From contig NZ_JAUOQE010000037.1 of the NCBI RefSeq assembly GCF_030547545.1, positions 1 to 36,179 on the forward strand: DNA of 36,179 nucleotides, read 5' to 3'. The first letter of the stretch is position 1; each line of letters starts with the position of its first letter. The notes under the pieces were generated by a model. The model was not told the origin of the DNA and ran no database searches. It worked only from the letters and a program-made list of their open reading frames with translations. A program made the translations under genes and the position numbers. Source of the stretch: Amphritea sp. 1_MG-2023. GTDB lineage: Bacteria > Pseudomonadota > Gammaproteobacteria > Pseudomonadales > Balneatricaceae. Below are positions 9,439 to 18,618 of this stretch, in pieces.

Positions 9439-9687
9439 TTAGCTCTCATCGAGTAAAGAAAAAGAGATAAAAGTGGTAAACAGACCTAAGCCGATAATAA
9501 TCGGTGGCGACGGCAAGGTTAGCATCAATAGCGCTGATCCTAACCACAGACGATATGCCCAACGTAGCCGCGCTTTATAAGCCGCCGTAAATCTTCGCCG
9601 GTAAAAATGATCACCATCAGGGTAACGATTCGACATCCAGTCGGGTAACAATAATTGCAGATAAAAACATATTAATGAAAACCCCAT
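9439..9687 (-). CDS. Small membrane protein, unknown function
   Basis: Starting at the ATG at 9687 (MGFSLICFYLQLLLPDWM) this is an 82-residue protein. AAGGAGT lies six bases upstream, so this start is preferred over the longer open frame from 9744. It has a hydrophobic N-terminus, a central basic segment (FYRRRFTAAYKARLRWAYRLW) and a C-terminal hydrophobic helix or hairpin (GSALLMLTLPSPPIIIGLGLF). Probably a two- or three-helix inner-membrane protein. It lies 91 bases downstream of the ATP-NAD kinase-like gene on the same strand and may be cotranscribed with it. Confidence 0.65.
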   Translation of the reverse strand: MGFSLICFYLQLLLPDWMSNRYPDGDHFYRRRFTAAYKARLRWAYRLWLGSALLMLTLPSPPIIIGLGLFTTFISFSLLDES

Positions 9688-9777
9688 CGTCTGACTCCTT
9701 GCACTCGCTTCTATACAACTTAAGCTTATGCAAAGAACAGACATTTTGCCTGTTACAACGGCAGATTGTCGATACCG

Positions 9778-10890
9778 TTATAGATCAGCCACGCGATAGA
9801 GAATTGCATCACGGTAACCTGTGATAACCCGAATCAACCCCGAAAATTGATGGTTCAACTCAGCATCGCCACTATCAACAATCAGCGGACGTCCTTCTAA
9901 CGCCTTAATCTTACTTTTAGTGGCCACCACGATGATATTATCTCGACCAATGCGGCGCAGGAGTTCAGGGCTGAGCTGCTGATTCCCACGCCCAATAATA
10001 TGCCCTTGCCCGCCAATCACGGTAATCACCAGCCGAGTGTCGATATCAGCGGTCAACTCGAGTAATTGTTGGGCCGTCAAATCCTGACCAATCAACTCAC
10101 CGTTCTCAATCAGATCAACGCCTAACAAAGTATTTTCAAGCCCAAGATGATCCATCAATGCCTGTACTGTCGAACCGGAGCCCATGATATAGCGCACACC
10201 ATCTTCCATGTTTTCGGCAAAATCAGCGGCGATATCATCCAGCACCAGTGCTTCTATCTCTCGTCCACCATGTTTAACATGCTGCACAAAGCGCCCCTCT
10301 TGTGGCACAAGCAAATCACCATAATATTTAGCCCGAACGCGACCTGCCCGAAAAGCATCTTCATCAATATCTCGGACTTCTTGATCGGCTAAGGTGACCA
10401 ACTCACCGCGTATCAACATGGCAACCACCTCACCCGCGGCTTTTGGCGTCACCGCATACACCCCGGAATGTATTTTGACACCGGCGGGAATCCCCAAGAC
10501 CGGCGCCGATTCACCGATTGCATGACAGATATTACGCGCCGTGCCATCACCGCCGGCGAATAAAATCAGATCAACCCCCTGTGCCGCCATCTCTTGAGCG
10601 GCGCGTTCGGTATCCTCTGCAGCGGTTTGCCCCGGCGTAATCTGGCCGATGACCCGTGGTTCAAACCCTGCAATACGGGCACTCGTCTCACCCATTTCCC
10701 CCGGATAGGTCAACAGTTCAAGTTCCAAACCCGTCAAGGCCGCTAAGGCCTGTTGCGTGCGTAAATTCGCTTTCGGCTCGGCCCCCAGAGATAACGCCTG
10801 CTGAGCCGTCGCGTCACCATCACTCCCTTTTAAGGCCACACTGCCGCCCACACCCGCTAACGGATTCACAATCAAACCAAGCCGAAACAT
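9778..10890 (-). CDS. ATP-NAD kinase-family protein (COG3199 type)
   Basis: A 370-residue protein of the NAD kinase/diacylglycerol-kinase-like superfamily. It starts MFRLGLIVNPLAGVGG and carries the diagnostic LILFAGGDGTARNI motif (GGDGT at about 113-117). This is the COG3199 branch, longer than housekeeping NAD kinases. It has an extra N-terminal segment and a C-terminal domain with VVATKSKIKALEGRPLIVDSGD. NAD phosphorylation is the family annotation, but activity of this branch is less well established. Its ATG follows directly after the stop of the upstream PilZ gene (TAG-ATG abutting), so the two are almost certainly translated from one message. Confidence 0.8.
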   Translation of the reverse strand: MFRLGLIVNPLAGVGGSVALKGSDGDATAQQALSLGAEPKANLRTQQALAALTGLELELLTYPGEMGETSARIAGFEPRVIGQITPGQTAAEDTERAAQEMAAQGVDLILFAGGDGTARNICHAIGESAPVLGIPAGVKIHSGVYAVTPKAAGEVVAMLIRGELVTLADQEVRDIDEDAFRAGRVRAKYYGDLLVPQEGRFVQHVKHGGREIEALVLDDIAADFAENMEDGVRYIMGSGSTVQALMDHLGLENTLLGVDLIENGELIGQDLTAQQLLELTADIDTRLVITVIGGQGHIIGRGNQQLSPELLRRIGRDNIIVVATKSKIKALEGRPLIVDSGDAELNHQFSGLIRVITGYRDAILYRVADL

Positions 10891-11613
10891 CTAAAACTCC
10901 TGCCCGGTCTGATCAAGATGACCGGTTTCTACTAATAACTGCTGATAGACAAAAGCCGCGATAATCAATCGCGTATCTTCATCTAACTCAAAAAATTTAA
11001 AACCGTGATTAAACACACTACCGGACTCCACCGAACTACTGTGAACATTCCTCAGCTCGACGGGCACCAACAACACTTGATCAATATCACTAATCTGTAA
11101 GCGAGTGGTTAAATAAAAATACTCACCCACCTCGCCTAAGGCGTAGGGTAATTGCAAACATAAACCACTCTGACTGATATCAACACAGAGTGCACTGGCG
11201 GGCAATCCTTGCCGTTCCGACATCTCATCATAATCATCGATAGAACAACTTAAGCGAACCGGCACCCGGCTGTGTCCGCGTATGCGCTTCGATTCGACTG
11301 TTTGCGGATAGGCTAATAACCAATAGGCAAATGGTTGATCATACTGCTTGAGTATTTTACACGTTACATTACATATTCGATTACCACTGATCAGCCGAAG
11401 GTTGGCCAAATTACCTTCATTAATCAACGTGGGGACACCACTGGTGGCCGAAGGGGCAGAGATCATAATGCCTCCGTTTTCCATATAGCCCACCAACCGA
11501 GCGGTAAACTTTGCCCGCGGAGAACGAATCTCAACCCGCACAGGATCGCCAATCTGCACGCGCAGATCCGTGAGGTTTTTTTCCGTTTGTATGGATGCCA
11601 GTTTCCGAGCCAT
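10891..11613 (-). CDS. PilZ-domain cyclic-di-GMP receptor, YcgR-like
   Basis: A 240-residue cytoplasmic protein with an N-terminal YcgR-N-like barrel (DLRVQIGDPVRVEIRS...RLVGYMENGGIMISAP) and a C-terminal PilZ domain. The c-di-GMP-binding signatures are present: the Arg-rich RIRGHSRVPVRL and DISQSGLCLQL. The start at 11613 (MARKLASIQ) is preferred because the earlier in-frame ATG at 11664 lacks a ribosome-binding site, although the one here (GGAAACGG) is also weak. The ATP-NAD kinase-like gene abuts its stop. The protein most likely responds to c-di-GMP. Its output (motility, surface or NADP metabolism) is unknown. Confidence 0.85.
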   Translation of the reverse strand: MARKLASIQTEKNLTDLRVQIGDPVRVEIRSPRAKFTARLVGYMENGGIMISAPSATSGVPTLINEGNLANLRLISGNRICNVTCKILKQYDQPFAYWLLAYPQTVESKRIRGHSRVPVRLSCSIDDYDEMSERQGLPASALCVDISQSGLCLQLPYALGEVGEYFYLTTRLQISDIDQVLLVPVELRNVHSSSVESGSVFNHGFKFFELDEDTRLIIAAFVYQQLLVETGHLDQTGQEF

Positions 11614-11729
11614 TAGACCGTTTCCGCGTTGTGAATAAGCAATTAAACTATTTAAAGCCAACATCGGCTATTACAACCGATAAAGCCGACAGGCTAATCA
11701 CAGCCTGCAGCCCATAGAGATCAACTGAG

Positions 11730-12875
11730 TCAATCGATGACAAATCCCGCCGCCGTCAATTGGGCTAACAATCGCTCGGTTGGTTTTTCACCACTAAACT
11801 GCGCAGCGACAAACTCTCGTCGCACTGGATAATGCTTACGTAACTGATCAAAGGCCAGCGGTTGCTCAGCCACATCCATCAACGATGCCATAAAGCGCTG
11901 ATAATCGGCCTCCGGCTGATAAACCGCATGCACAATATCGGTTAAACTTTCCCCCCCTCGCAGTGCGATCTGTGGCACCGCGCCAGCCTGCGCTAAACAC
12001 TCAGACAACGCCATCGTCGGGGTGATCCCCTGATGCTGACAAAAGGCTTGATACAGCATCCAAGTACCGCGAATTTTGCCATCTAGGGTATACCCAGCAA
12101 TATGCGGTGTACCGATACGCACCTGCTGCGCCAATGCACTATCAACATGAGGTTCATGCTCCCACACATCCAGCAACAAGGTGACATCGGGGCGCTGTCG
12201 ATGCCAAGCTAATAACGCCGCATTATCTATCACAGGGCCGCGCCCTGCGTTCAGTAATATCGCATCATCACCAATGCAGGCGAGATTGCTATCATTCAAC
12301 AAATGATAACTTGGGTACTCTCCCGCTTGAGTCAATGGCGTATGTAAACAGATAATATCCGCCCCTTGCAGCAACTGAGGTAATTCCACAAAGCCCTCTT
12401 CACCGGCAGCGGCTCTCGGTGGGTCATTCAATAACAATGCCACGCCCAGCTTTTCCAAGCGCTGCTGTAACCGCCGTCCGACATTCCCCACACCCACAAT
12501 ACCGATAACCTTATCGGTTAATTCAAAACCTTTTTCAGCCGCCACCAGCAACAGGTTGCTGATCACATATTCAGCCACCGCATCGGCATTACATCCCGGC
12601 GCACTGGAAAAACCAATCTGCTGCTGTGCTAACCAAGCCGTATCAATATGATCAGTGCCAATGGTCGCCGTACCGACAAAGCGTACCGGCGTATTCTCCA
12701 GCAGCCGTTGATTGACTTGAGTCACTGAACGCACTAACAAGAGATCAGCCTGCTGCAAATCACTGTTTTGCATCGCACGACCCGACACTTTATGGATCTC
12801 ACCAAGATCACCAAATAAGCGTTCCAAAGCAGGAATATTTTCATCCGCTACGATGTTCAGTCTGGATTGTTTCAA
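11730..12875 (-). CDS. pdxB: Erythronate-4-phosphate dehydrogenase
   Basis: PdxB oxidises 4-phospho-D-erythronate in DXP-dependent pyridoxal phosphate synthesis. The 381-residue protein has the expected start (LNIVADENIP), the NAD-binding Rossmann motif GIVGVGNVGRRL, the catalytic Arg in NAGRGPVIDNAAL, Glu in LLDVWEHEP and His in GTPHIAGYT, plus the C-terminal dimerisation domain typical of PdxB rather than other D-2-hydroxyacid dehydrogenases. I choose the TTG at 12875 because GGAG lies six bases before it. An in-frame TTG at 12887 would overlap that site. Oriented away from the small WGR-like gene. Confidence 0.93.
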   Translation of the reverse strand: MKQSRLNIVADENIPALERLFGDLGEIHKVSGRAMQNSDLQQADLLLVRSVTQVNQRLLENTPVRFVGTATIGTDHIDTAWLAQQQIGFSSAPGCNADAVAEYVISNLLLVAAEKGFELTDKVIGIVGVGNVGRRLQQRLEKLGVALLLNDPPRAAAGEEGFVELPQLLQGADIICLHTPLTQAGEYPSYHLLNDSNLACIGDDAILLNAGRGPVIDNAALLAWHRQRPDVTLLLDVWEHEPHVDSALAQQVRIGTPHIAGYTLDGKIRGTWMLYQAFCQHQGITPTMALSECLAQAGAVPQIALRGGESLTDIVHAVYQPEADYQRFMASLMDVAEQPLAFDQLRKHYPVRREFVAAQFSGEKPTERLLAQLTAAGFVID

Positions 12876-12985
12876 AGATCGCTCCAAAGGTTATAAAATC
12901 AGCTGGTTAAGGGAGGAAACGCCGATTATAATTGCCCGCCTTACGGTTTGACATCATTTCTAGATAAATAAGTTCAGGTTACTTT

Positions 12986-13234
12986 TTGATTATTCGTTGG
13001 CGCAAGCAACAGGATTATTTTATTGTCCGACTCTATCAGGATCTGATGGGGGACTGGGTGCTGAGTGAATCCTGGAGCAACAGTCAGAATAACAAAGGTA
13101 CGATCAATCACACCATTTTTCATTGCTACCATGAAGCCCGTGCGCAACTGAGAGAGATCAGTCGACGTCAGAAAGCCCTTGGGTTTAAAAAAACCGCCAG
13201 TAAAGAGCAGCAGATAGAGCTCGACTTTGGTTAA
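12986..13234 (+). CDS. Small WGR-domain-like protein
   Basis: An 82-residue protein beginning at a TTG, with an AGG stretch upstream (CAGGTTACTTT). The core reads YFIVRLYQDLMGDWVLSESWSNSQNNKG...YHEARAQLREISRRQKALGFKK. The order of a strand, GDWVL, a W-containing turn, a G, and a helix ending in RRxxxGF resembles WGR domains, here found alone. In longer proteins WGR domains bind nucleic acid, but for this short form the role is unknown. It is divergent from pdxB. Confidence 0.7.
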   Translation: MIIRWRKQQDYFIVRLYQDLMGDWVLSESWSNSQNNKGTINHTIFHCYHEARAQLREISRRQKALGFKKTASKEQQIELDFG

Positions 13235-13369
13235 TTCAGCAAACCGCCCCCTTTTTTGTAAATAATTCCCCCGAATAGTTGGCAGCGGCCAACAGCAGCG
13301 ATATATTTCATTGCTTGTCTAAAAATATTACAAACATTTCAGATATACGTCACTGACGGTATCACATTG

Positions 13370-13391
13370 AGTTCACTCATCGAAATGAACT
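13370..13391 (+). promoter_or_regulatory. Stem-loop just before the trpB ribosome-binding site
   Basis: AGTTCA pairs with TGAACT around a ten-base loop, ending four bases before the AGAGAGG ribosome-binding site of trpB. A second hairpin (GTTGGC / GCCAAC) lies at about 13278-13293. They could influence translation, but no leader peptide rich in Trp and no classical TrpR operator is seen. Confidence 0.3.
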
Positions 13392-13403
13392 AAGAGAGGT
13401 CTT

Positions 13404-14606
13404 ATGAGTCAGTTTGATTTTGCGCCTATGCCCGACAAAGAGGGATTTTTCGGTCAATACGGTGGTCAGATAATCCCCCCTGAACTGAAAAAAGTGATGG
13501 ATGATATCGATCAGGCTTACGAAGAGATCCGTCATACCGAGGCATTTCAAACCGAGTTAATGCAACTCAATCAGGATTATGTGGGCCGCCCAAGCCCAAT
13601 CTACCATGCCAAACGCCTCAGCGAAAAACTCGGCGGCGCGCAGATCTATCTCAAGCGTGAAGACCTCAACCACACCGGGGCTCACAAAATTAACCATTGC
13701 TTAGGCGAAGCCCTGCTGGCTAAGTTTATGGGTAAAAAGAAAGTCATCGCCGAAACCGGCGCGGGACAACACGGCGTAGCCCTCGCCACGGCTTGTGCTT
13801 TGGTTGGCATCCCCTGTGAAATTCACATGGGACAGGTCGATATCGAGAAAGAACATCCAAACGTCACCAAGATGAAAATTCTCGGTTGCAAACTGGTGCC
13901 CGTCACCCGTGGCACCGCCACCCTCAAAGATGCCGTCGATAGCGCGTTTGAAGAATATCTAAAAAACCCAGAAGAGTTTATCTACGCCATTGGCTCGGTG
14001 GTTGGCCCTCACCCGTTCCCGAAAATGGTGCGCGATTTCCAGAGCATTATCGGCCGCGAAGCCCGGCAACAATTTAACGATCGTCACGGTAAAAATCCGG
14101 ACATCATCACCGCCTGTGTCGGTGGTGGCTCTAATGCCATGGGCCTGTTCACCGCTTTCTTAGAAGATAACGACGTTAAAATCGTCGGCGTCGAACCCGC
14201 CGGTAAAGGGTTGGATACCAAAGACCATTCAGCCACTTTAACACTCGGCACGCCCGGCGCGATTCACGGTTTCAAATGCTACGTACTGCAGGATGAAAAC
14301 GGCGAACCACTGCCGGTTCACTCCATTGCTTCTGGTCTCGATTACCCCGGCGTCGGCCCACAACACTGTTATCTGAAAGATATCGAACGGGTTGAATACC
14401 AATCCGTCACCGACGAAGAGTGCCTCAACGCCTTTATGACGCTGTCTCAAGTGGAAGGCATCATCCCAGCACTCGAAAGCGCCCATGCCGTTGCTTGGGC
14501 GATGCGAGTTGCCCCGACACTTGGCAAGGATAAAACCATCCTAGTTAACCTATCGGGTCGAGGCGATAAAGACGCCGACTACGTCGCCAATAAGTTAGGG
14601 TTGTAA
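13404..14606 (+). CDS. trpB: Tryptophan synthase beta chain, stand-alone gene
   Basis: A PLP enzyme of 400 residues joining indole and serine to make tryptophan. The PLP Schiff-base lysine is K95 (HTGAHKINH), the catalytic Glu E117 (AETGAGQHG), the PLP phosphate loop GGGSNAMG, and the C-terminal SGRGDKD motif binds the pyridine ring. All catalytic features are intact. AGAGAGG lies six bases before the ATG. No trpA or trpF is next to it, unlike the usual trpFBA order, so it may be a second copy or the trp genes are dispersed. Confidence 0.93.
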   Translation: MSQFDFAPMPDKEGFFGQYGGQIIPPELKKVMDDIDQAYEEIRHTEAFQTELMQLNQDYVGRPSPIYHAKRLSEKLGGAQIYLKREDLNHTGAHKINHCLGEALLAKFMGKKKVIAETGAGQHGVALATACALVGIPCEIHMGQVDIEKEHPNVTKMKILGCKLVPVTRGTATLKDAVDSAFEEYLKNPEEFIYAIGSVVGPHPFPKMVRDFQSIIGREARQQFNDRHGKNPDIITACVGGGSNAMGLFTAFLEDNDVKIVGVEPAGKGLDTKDHSATLTLGTPGAIHGFKCYVLQDENGEPLPVHSIASGLDYPGVGPQHCYLKDIERVEYQSVTDEECLNAFMTLSQVEGIIPALESAHAVAWAMRVAPTLGKDKTILVNLSGRGDKDADYVANKLGL

Positions 14607-14630
14607 CGCTTGCATAGGGCGTGATTCAAG

Positions 14631-14693
14631 TAGAAGGGGCCCGATTTATTAATCAATCCGTTATAGACTGATGAAAAATCTAGCCCTTCTTTT
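14631..14693 (+). terminator. Possible trpB terminator with a long loop
   Basis: AGAAGGG(G)C about 25 bases after the trpB stop can pair with GCCCTTCT near 14683-14690, which is followed by TTTG. The roughly 40-base loop is long, so this is a weak call. Confidence 0.3.
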
Positions 14694-14744
14694 GAAAATT
14701 AACGTTGCAGGAAAACAGGACTCCGTCCCCTAACACCCTCTATA

Positions 14745-15079
14745 AATACCCTTGTATACTCTCTTTTGAAGTTACAAAGCGAACACTTCCTACATTAGTA
14801 AAGCTTGCTGTAATTGGCGTGCCTGCTGGCAACCAAGTCATCAATAAACTGATGACCGAGCTATGCCCACTAACCTGCTTAATCATTGCGCTTTATGACG
14901 GCCCTAAAATACCCGCCTGCCCTGAAGACGAACACACGCAAATTATCGATGCGATTGAAGCCAAGGATTCAACGACAGCAATTAAATTGATGAAGCGTCA
15001 CCTATCTCACATAGAAAACGAGCTCAACATTGATGCCTATGAAGAGAGAGATATTCATTGGGAATCAATTGACAGCTAG
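14745..15079 (+). pseudogene. Remnant of a GntR-family (FCD domain) regulator
   Basis: The open frame here, up to the TAG at 15077-15079, encodes only the C-terminal helices of an FCD ligand-binding domain: AGNQVINKLMTELCPLTCLIIALYDG, then EDEHTQIIDAIEAKDSTTAIKLMKRHLSHIENEL. The last matches the family pattern of an acidic-His start and a helix ending in H-x-x-H-I-E. The N-terminal winged-helix domain and half of the FCD domain are absent, and nothing upstream to trpB restores them. The residues before about 14800 look unrelated. A full regulator would be about 230-250 residues. It is most likely a decayed gene. Confidence 0.65.
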
Positions 15080-15184
15080 CCACTCTGATAGCTTTTTAAG
15101 CTGTAGATTATCTAAAATTAATGTTTAAACATTAGCAGCATAATGCTCATAATTGAGGCCATTACACGCTTCTGCTTAAGCCTT

Positions 15185-15378
15185 TCAGGTTATGTCGTTT
15201 TCACTGTTGCTCGCTTTCTCTTCCATTTCTTGCATCTCTTGCATGCTTTTTAAACGACATACCGCCAACTGCTCTAAACGCATTGTTTTAATGGCCGCTA
15301 ATGGATCATCAAGCGGCTTATTTCGTTGCGCATCAGCATAAGCTGCGCTGTCTGATCAACATCATTTTCAGTTGCCAT
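15185..15378 (-). pseudogene. Small ORF broken by an apparent frameshift
   Basis: Read leftward, an ATG at 15378 follows GAGGTAGG and encodes MATENDVDQ, then the frame soon stops. Shifting one frame near 15350 reveals SDSAAYADAQRNKPLDDPLA followed by a charged Met/Gln/Glu-rich helix (KSMQEMQEMEEKAS) to a TGA at 15185. The two halves together would make a protein of about 60-65 residues. Either a one-base deletion broke it or only the second half is real. No family is recognised. Confidence 0.4.
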
Positions 15379-15721
15379 GATTACCTACCTCGTATGCGAC
15401 TCGGACTCTCGATTAAGCACATATTACTACATTCAACAGAGGACTGACTGCAAATCATAGTTCACCATGTCTCGATGAGGTATCAGCGGGCTTTAATGTC
15501 GGCGGCAATGGCGGTGCTTGCTTTAAACCACATCGCCGTCGTCATGTCAGCTTCTCTTAGTAGCTCCCCCATTAGCGCAACGTTATTTACGTTTAATTGA
15601 AACTGGCTATCAAAATATTAAATACAATCAATTTAAACTATTCAATCTCATCATGCATTATAGATCTCGTTCTCAAACATATGAGTTTACTCATAAAACT
15701 ATGCTCACTGGAGTGACTAAC
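15379..15721. other. Intergenic region upstream of ahpC
   Basis: No convincing gene is seen. Near 15479-15560 the minus strand reads [22 protein letters not shown], a 28-residue possible fragment. A weak promoter-like pair (TTGAAA near 15597, AT-rich TAAATA about 17 bases later) precedes ahpC, and ATGAG-TTTA-CTCAT forms a small hairpin near 15680. I do not see a clear OxyR site. Confidence 0.4.
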
Positions 15722-16279
15722 ATGATTAATACAGCCATAAAACCTTTCTCAGCCACCGCCTTCAAACAGGGTGAATTCGTCGACATCACCGAAGCCGATG
15801 TGTTAGGCAAATGGGCAGTTTTCTTCTTCTACCCTGCTGACTTCACTTTTGTCTGCCCAACCGAGTTGGAAGATCTGGCCAGCAAATACACAGAGTTGCA
15901 AAGCATGGGTGTTGAAGTGTTCTCTGTCTCTACCGACACACACTTCTGCCACAAAGCATGGCACGACACCTCTAACGCCATCGGTACTATCAACTACTAC
16001 ATGGTAGGTGATCAGACGGCCACCATCACCAATAACTTTGGTGTGCTGCGTGAAGGTCAAGGCCTAGCAGATCGTGCAACCTTCTTGATCGACCCAGAAG
16101 GCGTCATTCAAGCGATGGAAATCACCGCAGAAGGTATTGGTCGTGACGCCGATGATCTGCTGCGCAAAATCAAAGCAGCTCAGTACGTGGCAGCTCACCC
16201 AGGTGAAGTATGCCCAGCCAAGTGGAAAGAAGGAGAAGCGACGCTCGCGCCATCACTCGATCTCGTTGGCAAAATCTGA
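15722..16279 (+). CDS. ahpC: Alkyl hydroperoxide reductase peroxiredoxin subunit
   Basis: A typical 2-Cys peroxiredoxin of 185 residues that reduces hydrogen peroxide, organic peroxides and peroxynitrite. The peroxidatic cysteine is C45 in FTFVCPTE, and the resolving cysteine is C164 in GEVCPAKW. The C-terminal tail ends DLVGKI as in bacterial AhpC. The ATG at 15722 is chosen because GGAG lies eight bases upstream; the longer frame from 15653 adds 23 residues unlike the family. It is paired with ahpF downstream, its electron donor. Confidence 0.96.
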   Translation: MINTAIKPFSATAFKQGEFVDITEADVLGKWAVFFFYPADFTFVCPTELEDLASKYTELQSMGVEVFSVSTDTHFCHKAWHDTSNAIGTINYYMVGDQTATITNNFGVLREGQGLADRATFLIDPEGVIQAMEITAEGIGRDADDLLRKIKAAQYVAAHPGEVCPAKWKEGEATLAPSLDLVGKI

Positions 16280-16328
16280 TCCGACAGCGGTGATAAGGCG
16301 ACTTTAATTAAAGCCTATCAACGCAACA

Positions 16329-16363
16329 ACCCACCATCAACATGACTAACAATGATGGTGGGT
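16329..16363 (+). terminator. Stem-loop between ahpC and ahpF
   Basis: ACCCACCATC and GATGGTGGGT form a perfect ten-base-pair stem with a 15-base loop, about 50 bases after the ahpC stop. It lacks a T run. It is more likely an attenuator or message-stabilising element that leaves more ahpC than ahpF transcript than a full terminator. Confidence 0.5.
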
Positions 16364-16417
16364 ACTTGATTAGCCACTCAACACATTATTAACTCAATTC
16401 AATCCGGATGGTGATTT

Positions 16418-17980
16418 ATGTTAGACAGCAACATGAAACAGCAACTGGGCACCTACCTTCAGAAAATCGATAATCCGATTGAGTTGACGGTGTCTATCAA
16501 CGAAACCCCAAAGTCCAAAGAACTCGAACAACTGGCTAGAGAAATCACTGATATATCAGAGCAAATAACGCTGACAATCAAAACCGATGACTCAGGCCGT
16601 GTGCCACGCATGAGTGTTGGCCCACAAGGTGAAACCGCTAGGGTAACCTTTGCTGGTGTACCGATGGGGCATGAATTCACCTCATTGGTGCTGGCCTTAT
16701 TGCAAGCGGGGGGCTACCCGAGTAAAGAAAAAGCCGCGTTACAGGAACAGGCCAAAAGCCTCTCCAAACCGCTGAACTTCGAAGTGTACATCTCATTATC
16801 GTGCCACAACTGCCCCGATGTTGTTCAGGCAATTAATTTGCTGGCAGTTCTCAACCCAAATATTAACGCAACCATGATTGACGGCGGCGTCTTCCCTAAA
16901 GAAGTCGAAGAACTCGGTATCATGGCTGTACCCACCCTGATGCTAAACGGTCAGCCATTTGGCAATGGCCGCATGACATTAGAAGAGATTATTAATAAAG
17001 TCGATGATAGCGCCACTGAAAAACAGGCCGCCGTATTCGCCGATAAAGCCCCTTTTGATGTTTTAGTCGTGGGTGGCGGCCCCGCGGGTGCCTCCGCCGC
17101 TATTTACAGCGCGCGTAAAGGTATCCGTACCGGTATTGTCGCCGACCGCTTTGGTGGTCAGGTGATGGATACCATGGCAATTGAAAACTTTATTTCCGTC
17201 AAAGCGACTGATGGTCCACGGTTAGTCGCTGGATTAGAAGAACACGTTAAAGAGTACGATATCGACGTGATGACCACTCAGCGTGTGGTTGATATCCGCG
17301 ACATAACAGCCGCTGATGGTCAGCAGATCAAACAGGTTGAACTACAAAACGGTGCCGTGTTAACCGCTAAATCGGTGATTCTAGCGACCGGTGCCCGCTG
17401 GCGTGAAATGAATGTTCCTGGTGAGGAGCAATATAAAACCAAAGGTGTTGCCTTCTGCCCTCACTGCGATGGTCCATTATTTAAAGGTAAACCCGTTGCG
17501 GTAATTGGTGGCGGTAACTCCGGCATCGAAGCCGCGATTGATTTGGCTGGTATTGTTGAGCACGTTACCGTGCTGGAGTTCTCTGATACCCTGAGAGCTG
17601 ACGCGGTGTTGGTAAAAAAAGCGGAATCACTGCCCAATATCACCATCATTAAAGAGGCGATGACCACCGAAGTATTAGGTGATGGCAATAAGGTGGTTGG
17701 TCTTAGCTACACAGATCGCAAAACGGATATCAGCCATGTGGTACATGTCGCCGGTATCTTTGTTCAAATCGGCTTAGTACCCAACAGCGACTTTTTGCTA
17801 AACAGTATCGAACTGAGTAACCGCGGTGAGGTTGTGATTGATAGCCGAGGCCAAACCAGTATGCCTGGGGTGTTTGCTGCCGGTGATGTCACCACCGTAC
17901 CGTTTAAGCAGATCATCATCTCGATGGGTGCCGGTGCAACCGCTGCACTAGGCGCGTTCGACTACTTGATTCGTCAATGA
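16418..17980 (+). CDS. ahpF: Alkyl hydroperoxide reductase flavoprotein subunit
   Basis: A 520-residue NADH-dependent disulfide reductase that reduces AhpC. The N-terminal twin thioredoxin-fold domain has the CxxC C129-H-N-C132. The FAD motif [10 protein letters not shown] is at 219-228, the second redox centre C347-P-H-C350-D, and the NADH-binding motif is [10 protein letters not shown]. It ends with the FAD-contacting segment [25 protein letters not shown]. All redox centres are intact and the length matches E. coli AhpF (521). Confidence 0.96.
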   Translation: MLDSNMKQQLGTYLQKIDNPIELTVSINETPKSKELEQLAREITDISEQITLTIKTDDSGRVPRMSVGPQGETARVTFAGVPMGHEFTSLVLALLQAGGYPSKEKAALQEQAKSLSKPLNFEVYISLSCHNCPDVVQAINLLAVLNPNINATMIDGGVFPKEVEELGIMAVPTLMLNGQPFGNGRMTLEEIINKVDDSATEKQAAVFADKAPFDVLVVGGGPAGASAAIYSARKGIRTGIVADRFGGQVMDTMAIENFISVKATDGPRLVAGLEEHVKEYDIDVMTTQRVVDIRDITAADGQQIKQVELQNGAVLTAKSVILATGARWREMNVPGEEQYKTKGVAFCPHCDGPLFKGKPVAVIGGGNSGIEAAIDLAGIVEHVTVLEFSDTLRADAVLVKKAESLPNITIIKEAMTTEVLGDGNKVVGLSYTDRKTDISHVVHVAGIFVQIGLVPNSDFLLNSIELSNRGEVVIDSRGQTSMPGVFAAGDVTTVPFKQIIISMGAGATAALGAFDYLIRQ

Positions 17981-18019
17981 GTTCAGCCGAGTCACGAGAT
18001 AGGTTACGACAGAAAAACC

Positions 18020-18049
18020 AAAAGCCACCCTCTTGCGAGGGTGGCTTTT
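18020..18049. terminator. Bidirectional rho-independent terminator
   Basis: A 13-base-pair stem (AAAAGCCACCCTC / GAGGGTGGCTTTT) with loop TTGC lies between the convergent ahpF (stop at 17980) and cynS (stop at 18096). It can end the peroxidase operon and the cyanase operon. Confidence 0.9.
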
Positions 18050-18095
18050 GCCGTAAAGACATACGCTTTCAGATAAAGAACGCGAGACTTACTTT

Positions 18096-18545
18096 TTAGT
18101 AAGTTTTGTAGGGCAAAAATTTACCTGATAAGACAACATTCACCCGATCACCTTTGGGATCCGCTTCACGGTTAATATCCATGGAGAAATCAATGGCGCT
18201 CATAATACCATCACCGAACTCTTCGTGAATCAGTTCTTTGATGGTGCTACCATAAACACTGACGATTTCATACCAACGATAGAGTAATGGATCGGTTGGC
18301 ACGGCGGTTGGTAAGGAACCCTTGTAAGGTGTGACTTGCAGCCATGCGATCGCTTCATCGGATAGCTCAAATAATTCACCCACTTTCTCTGCCTGCTGTT
18401 TATCAAAAGTCATCTGACCGAGGCAAGCCGCAGTCGTCCACTCTTTTGATAGACCGACGACTTCCGCGACGGAAGCCCACTTAATACCTTTACGTACTTT
18501 GGCGGACAAAATCAGTTGAGTTACTTCTTCGCGATTACTAATCAT
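18096..18545 (-). CDS. cynS: Cyanase (cyanate hydratase)
   Basis: Cyanase converts cyanate plus bicarbonate to ammonia and CO2 (via carbamate). This 149-residue protein has an N-terminal HTH-like domain (GIKWASVAEVVGLSKEW) and the C-terminal catalytic domain. The catalytic triad is intact: R90 and E93 in LYRWYEIV and S116 in MSAIDFSMDI, corresponding to R96, E99 and S122 of the E. coli enzyme. AAAGGAAG lies six bases before the ATG. It is the last gene of an apparent four-gene operon after the rubredoxin-reductase gene (73-base gap), followed by a strong terminator. No carbonic anhydrase (cynT) is seen nearby. Confidence 0.97.
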   Translation of the reverse strand: MISNREEVTQLILSAKVRKGIKWASVAEVVGLSKEWTTAACLGQMTFDKQQAEKVGELFELSDEAIAWLQVTPYKGSLPTAVPTDPLLYRWYEIVSVYGSTIKELIHEEFGDGIMSAIDFSMDINREADPKGDRVNVVLSGKFLPYKTY

Positions 18546-18618
18546 GTTGTCTTCCTTTCATAAAAGATCGATATCATTATTTGCACAGCTGCGTTTTGTT
18601 ACAGCCAAACTATAAAAT

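Noticed and set aside
11668-11710. Terminator between pdxB and the PilZ gene
   Set aside because: Short dyads (CAGGCT/AGCCTG) have no T run in either direction.
13235-13403. Trp attenuator or TrpR operator before trpB
   Set aside because: Two hairpins are present, but no Trp-rich leader peptide or TrpR-like palindrome.
15479-15570. Minus-strand frame [19 protein letters not shown]... of 28 residues
   Set aside because: No ribosome-binding site and too short to support; possibly a fragment of a decayed gene.
15590-15721. Possible OxyR site upstream of ahpC
   Set aside because: Some ATAG/CTAT elements occur, but not with the spacing of the OxyR consensus.
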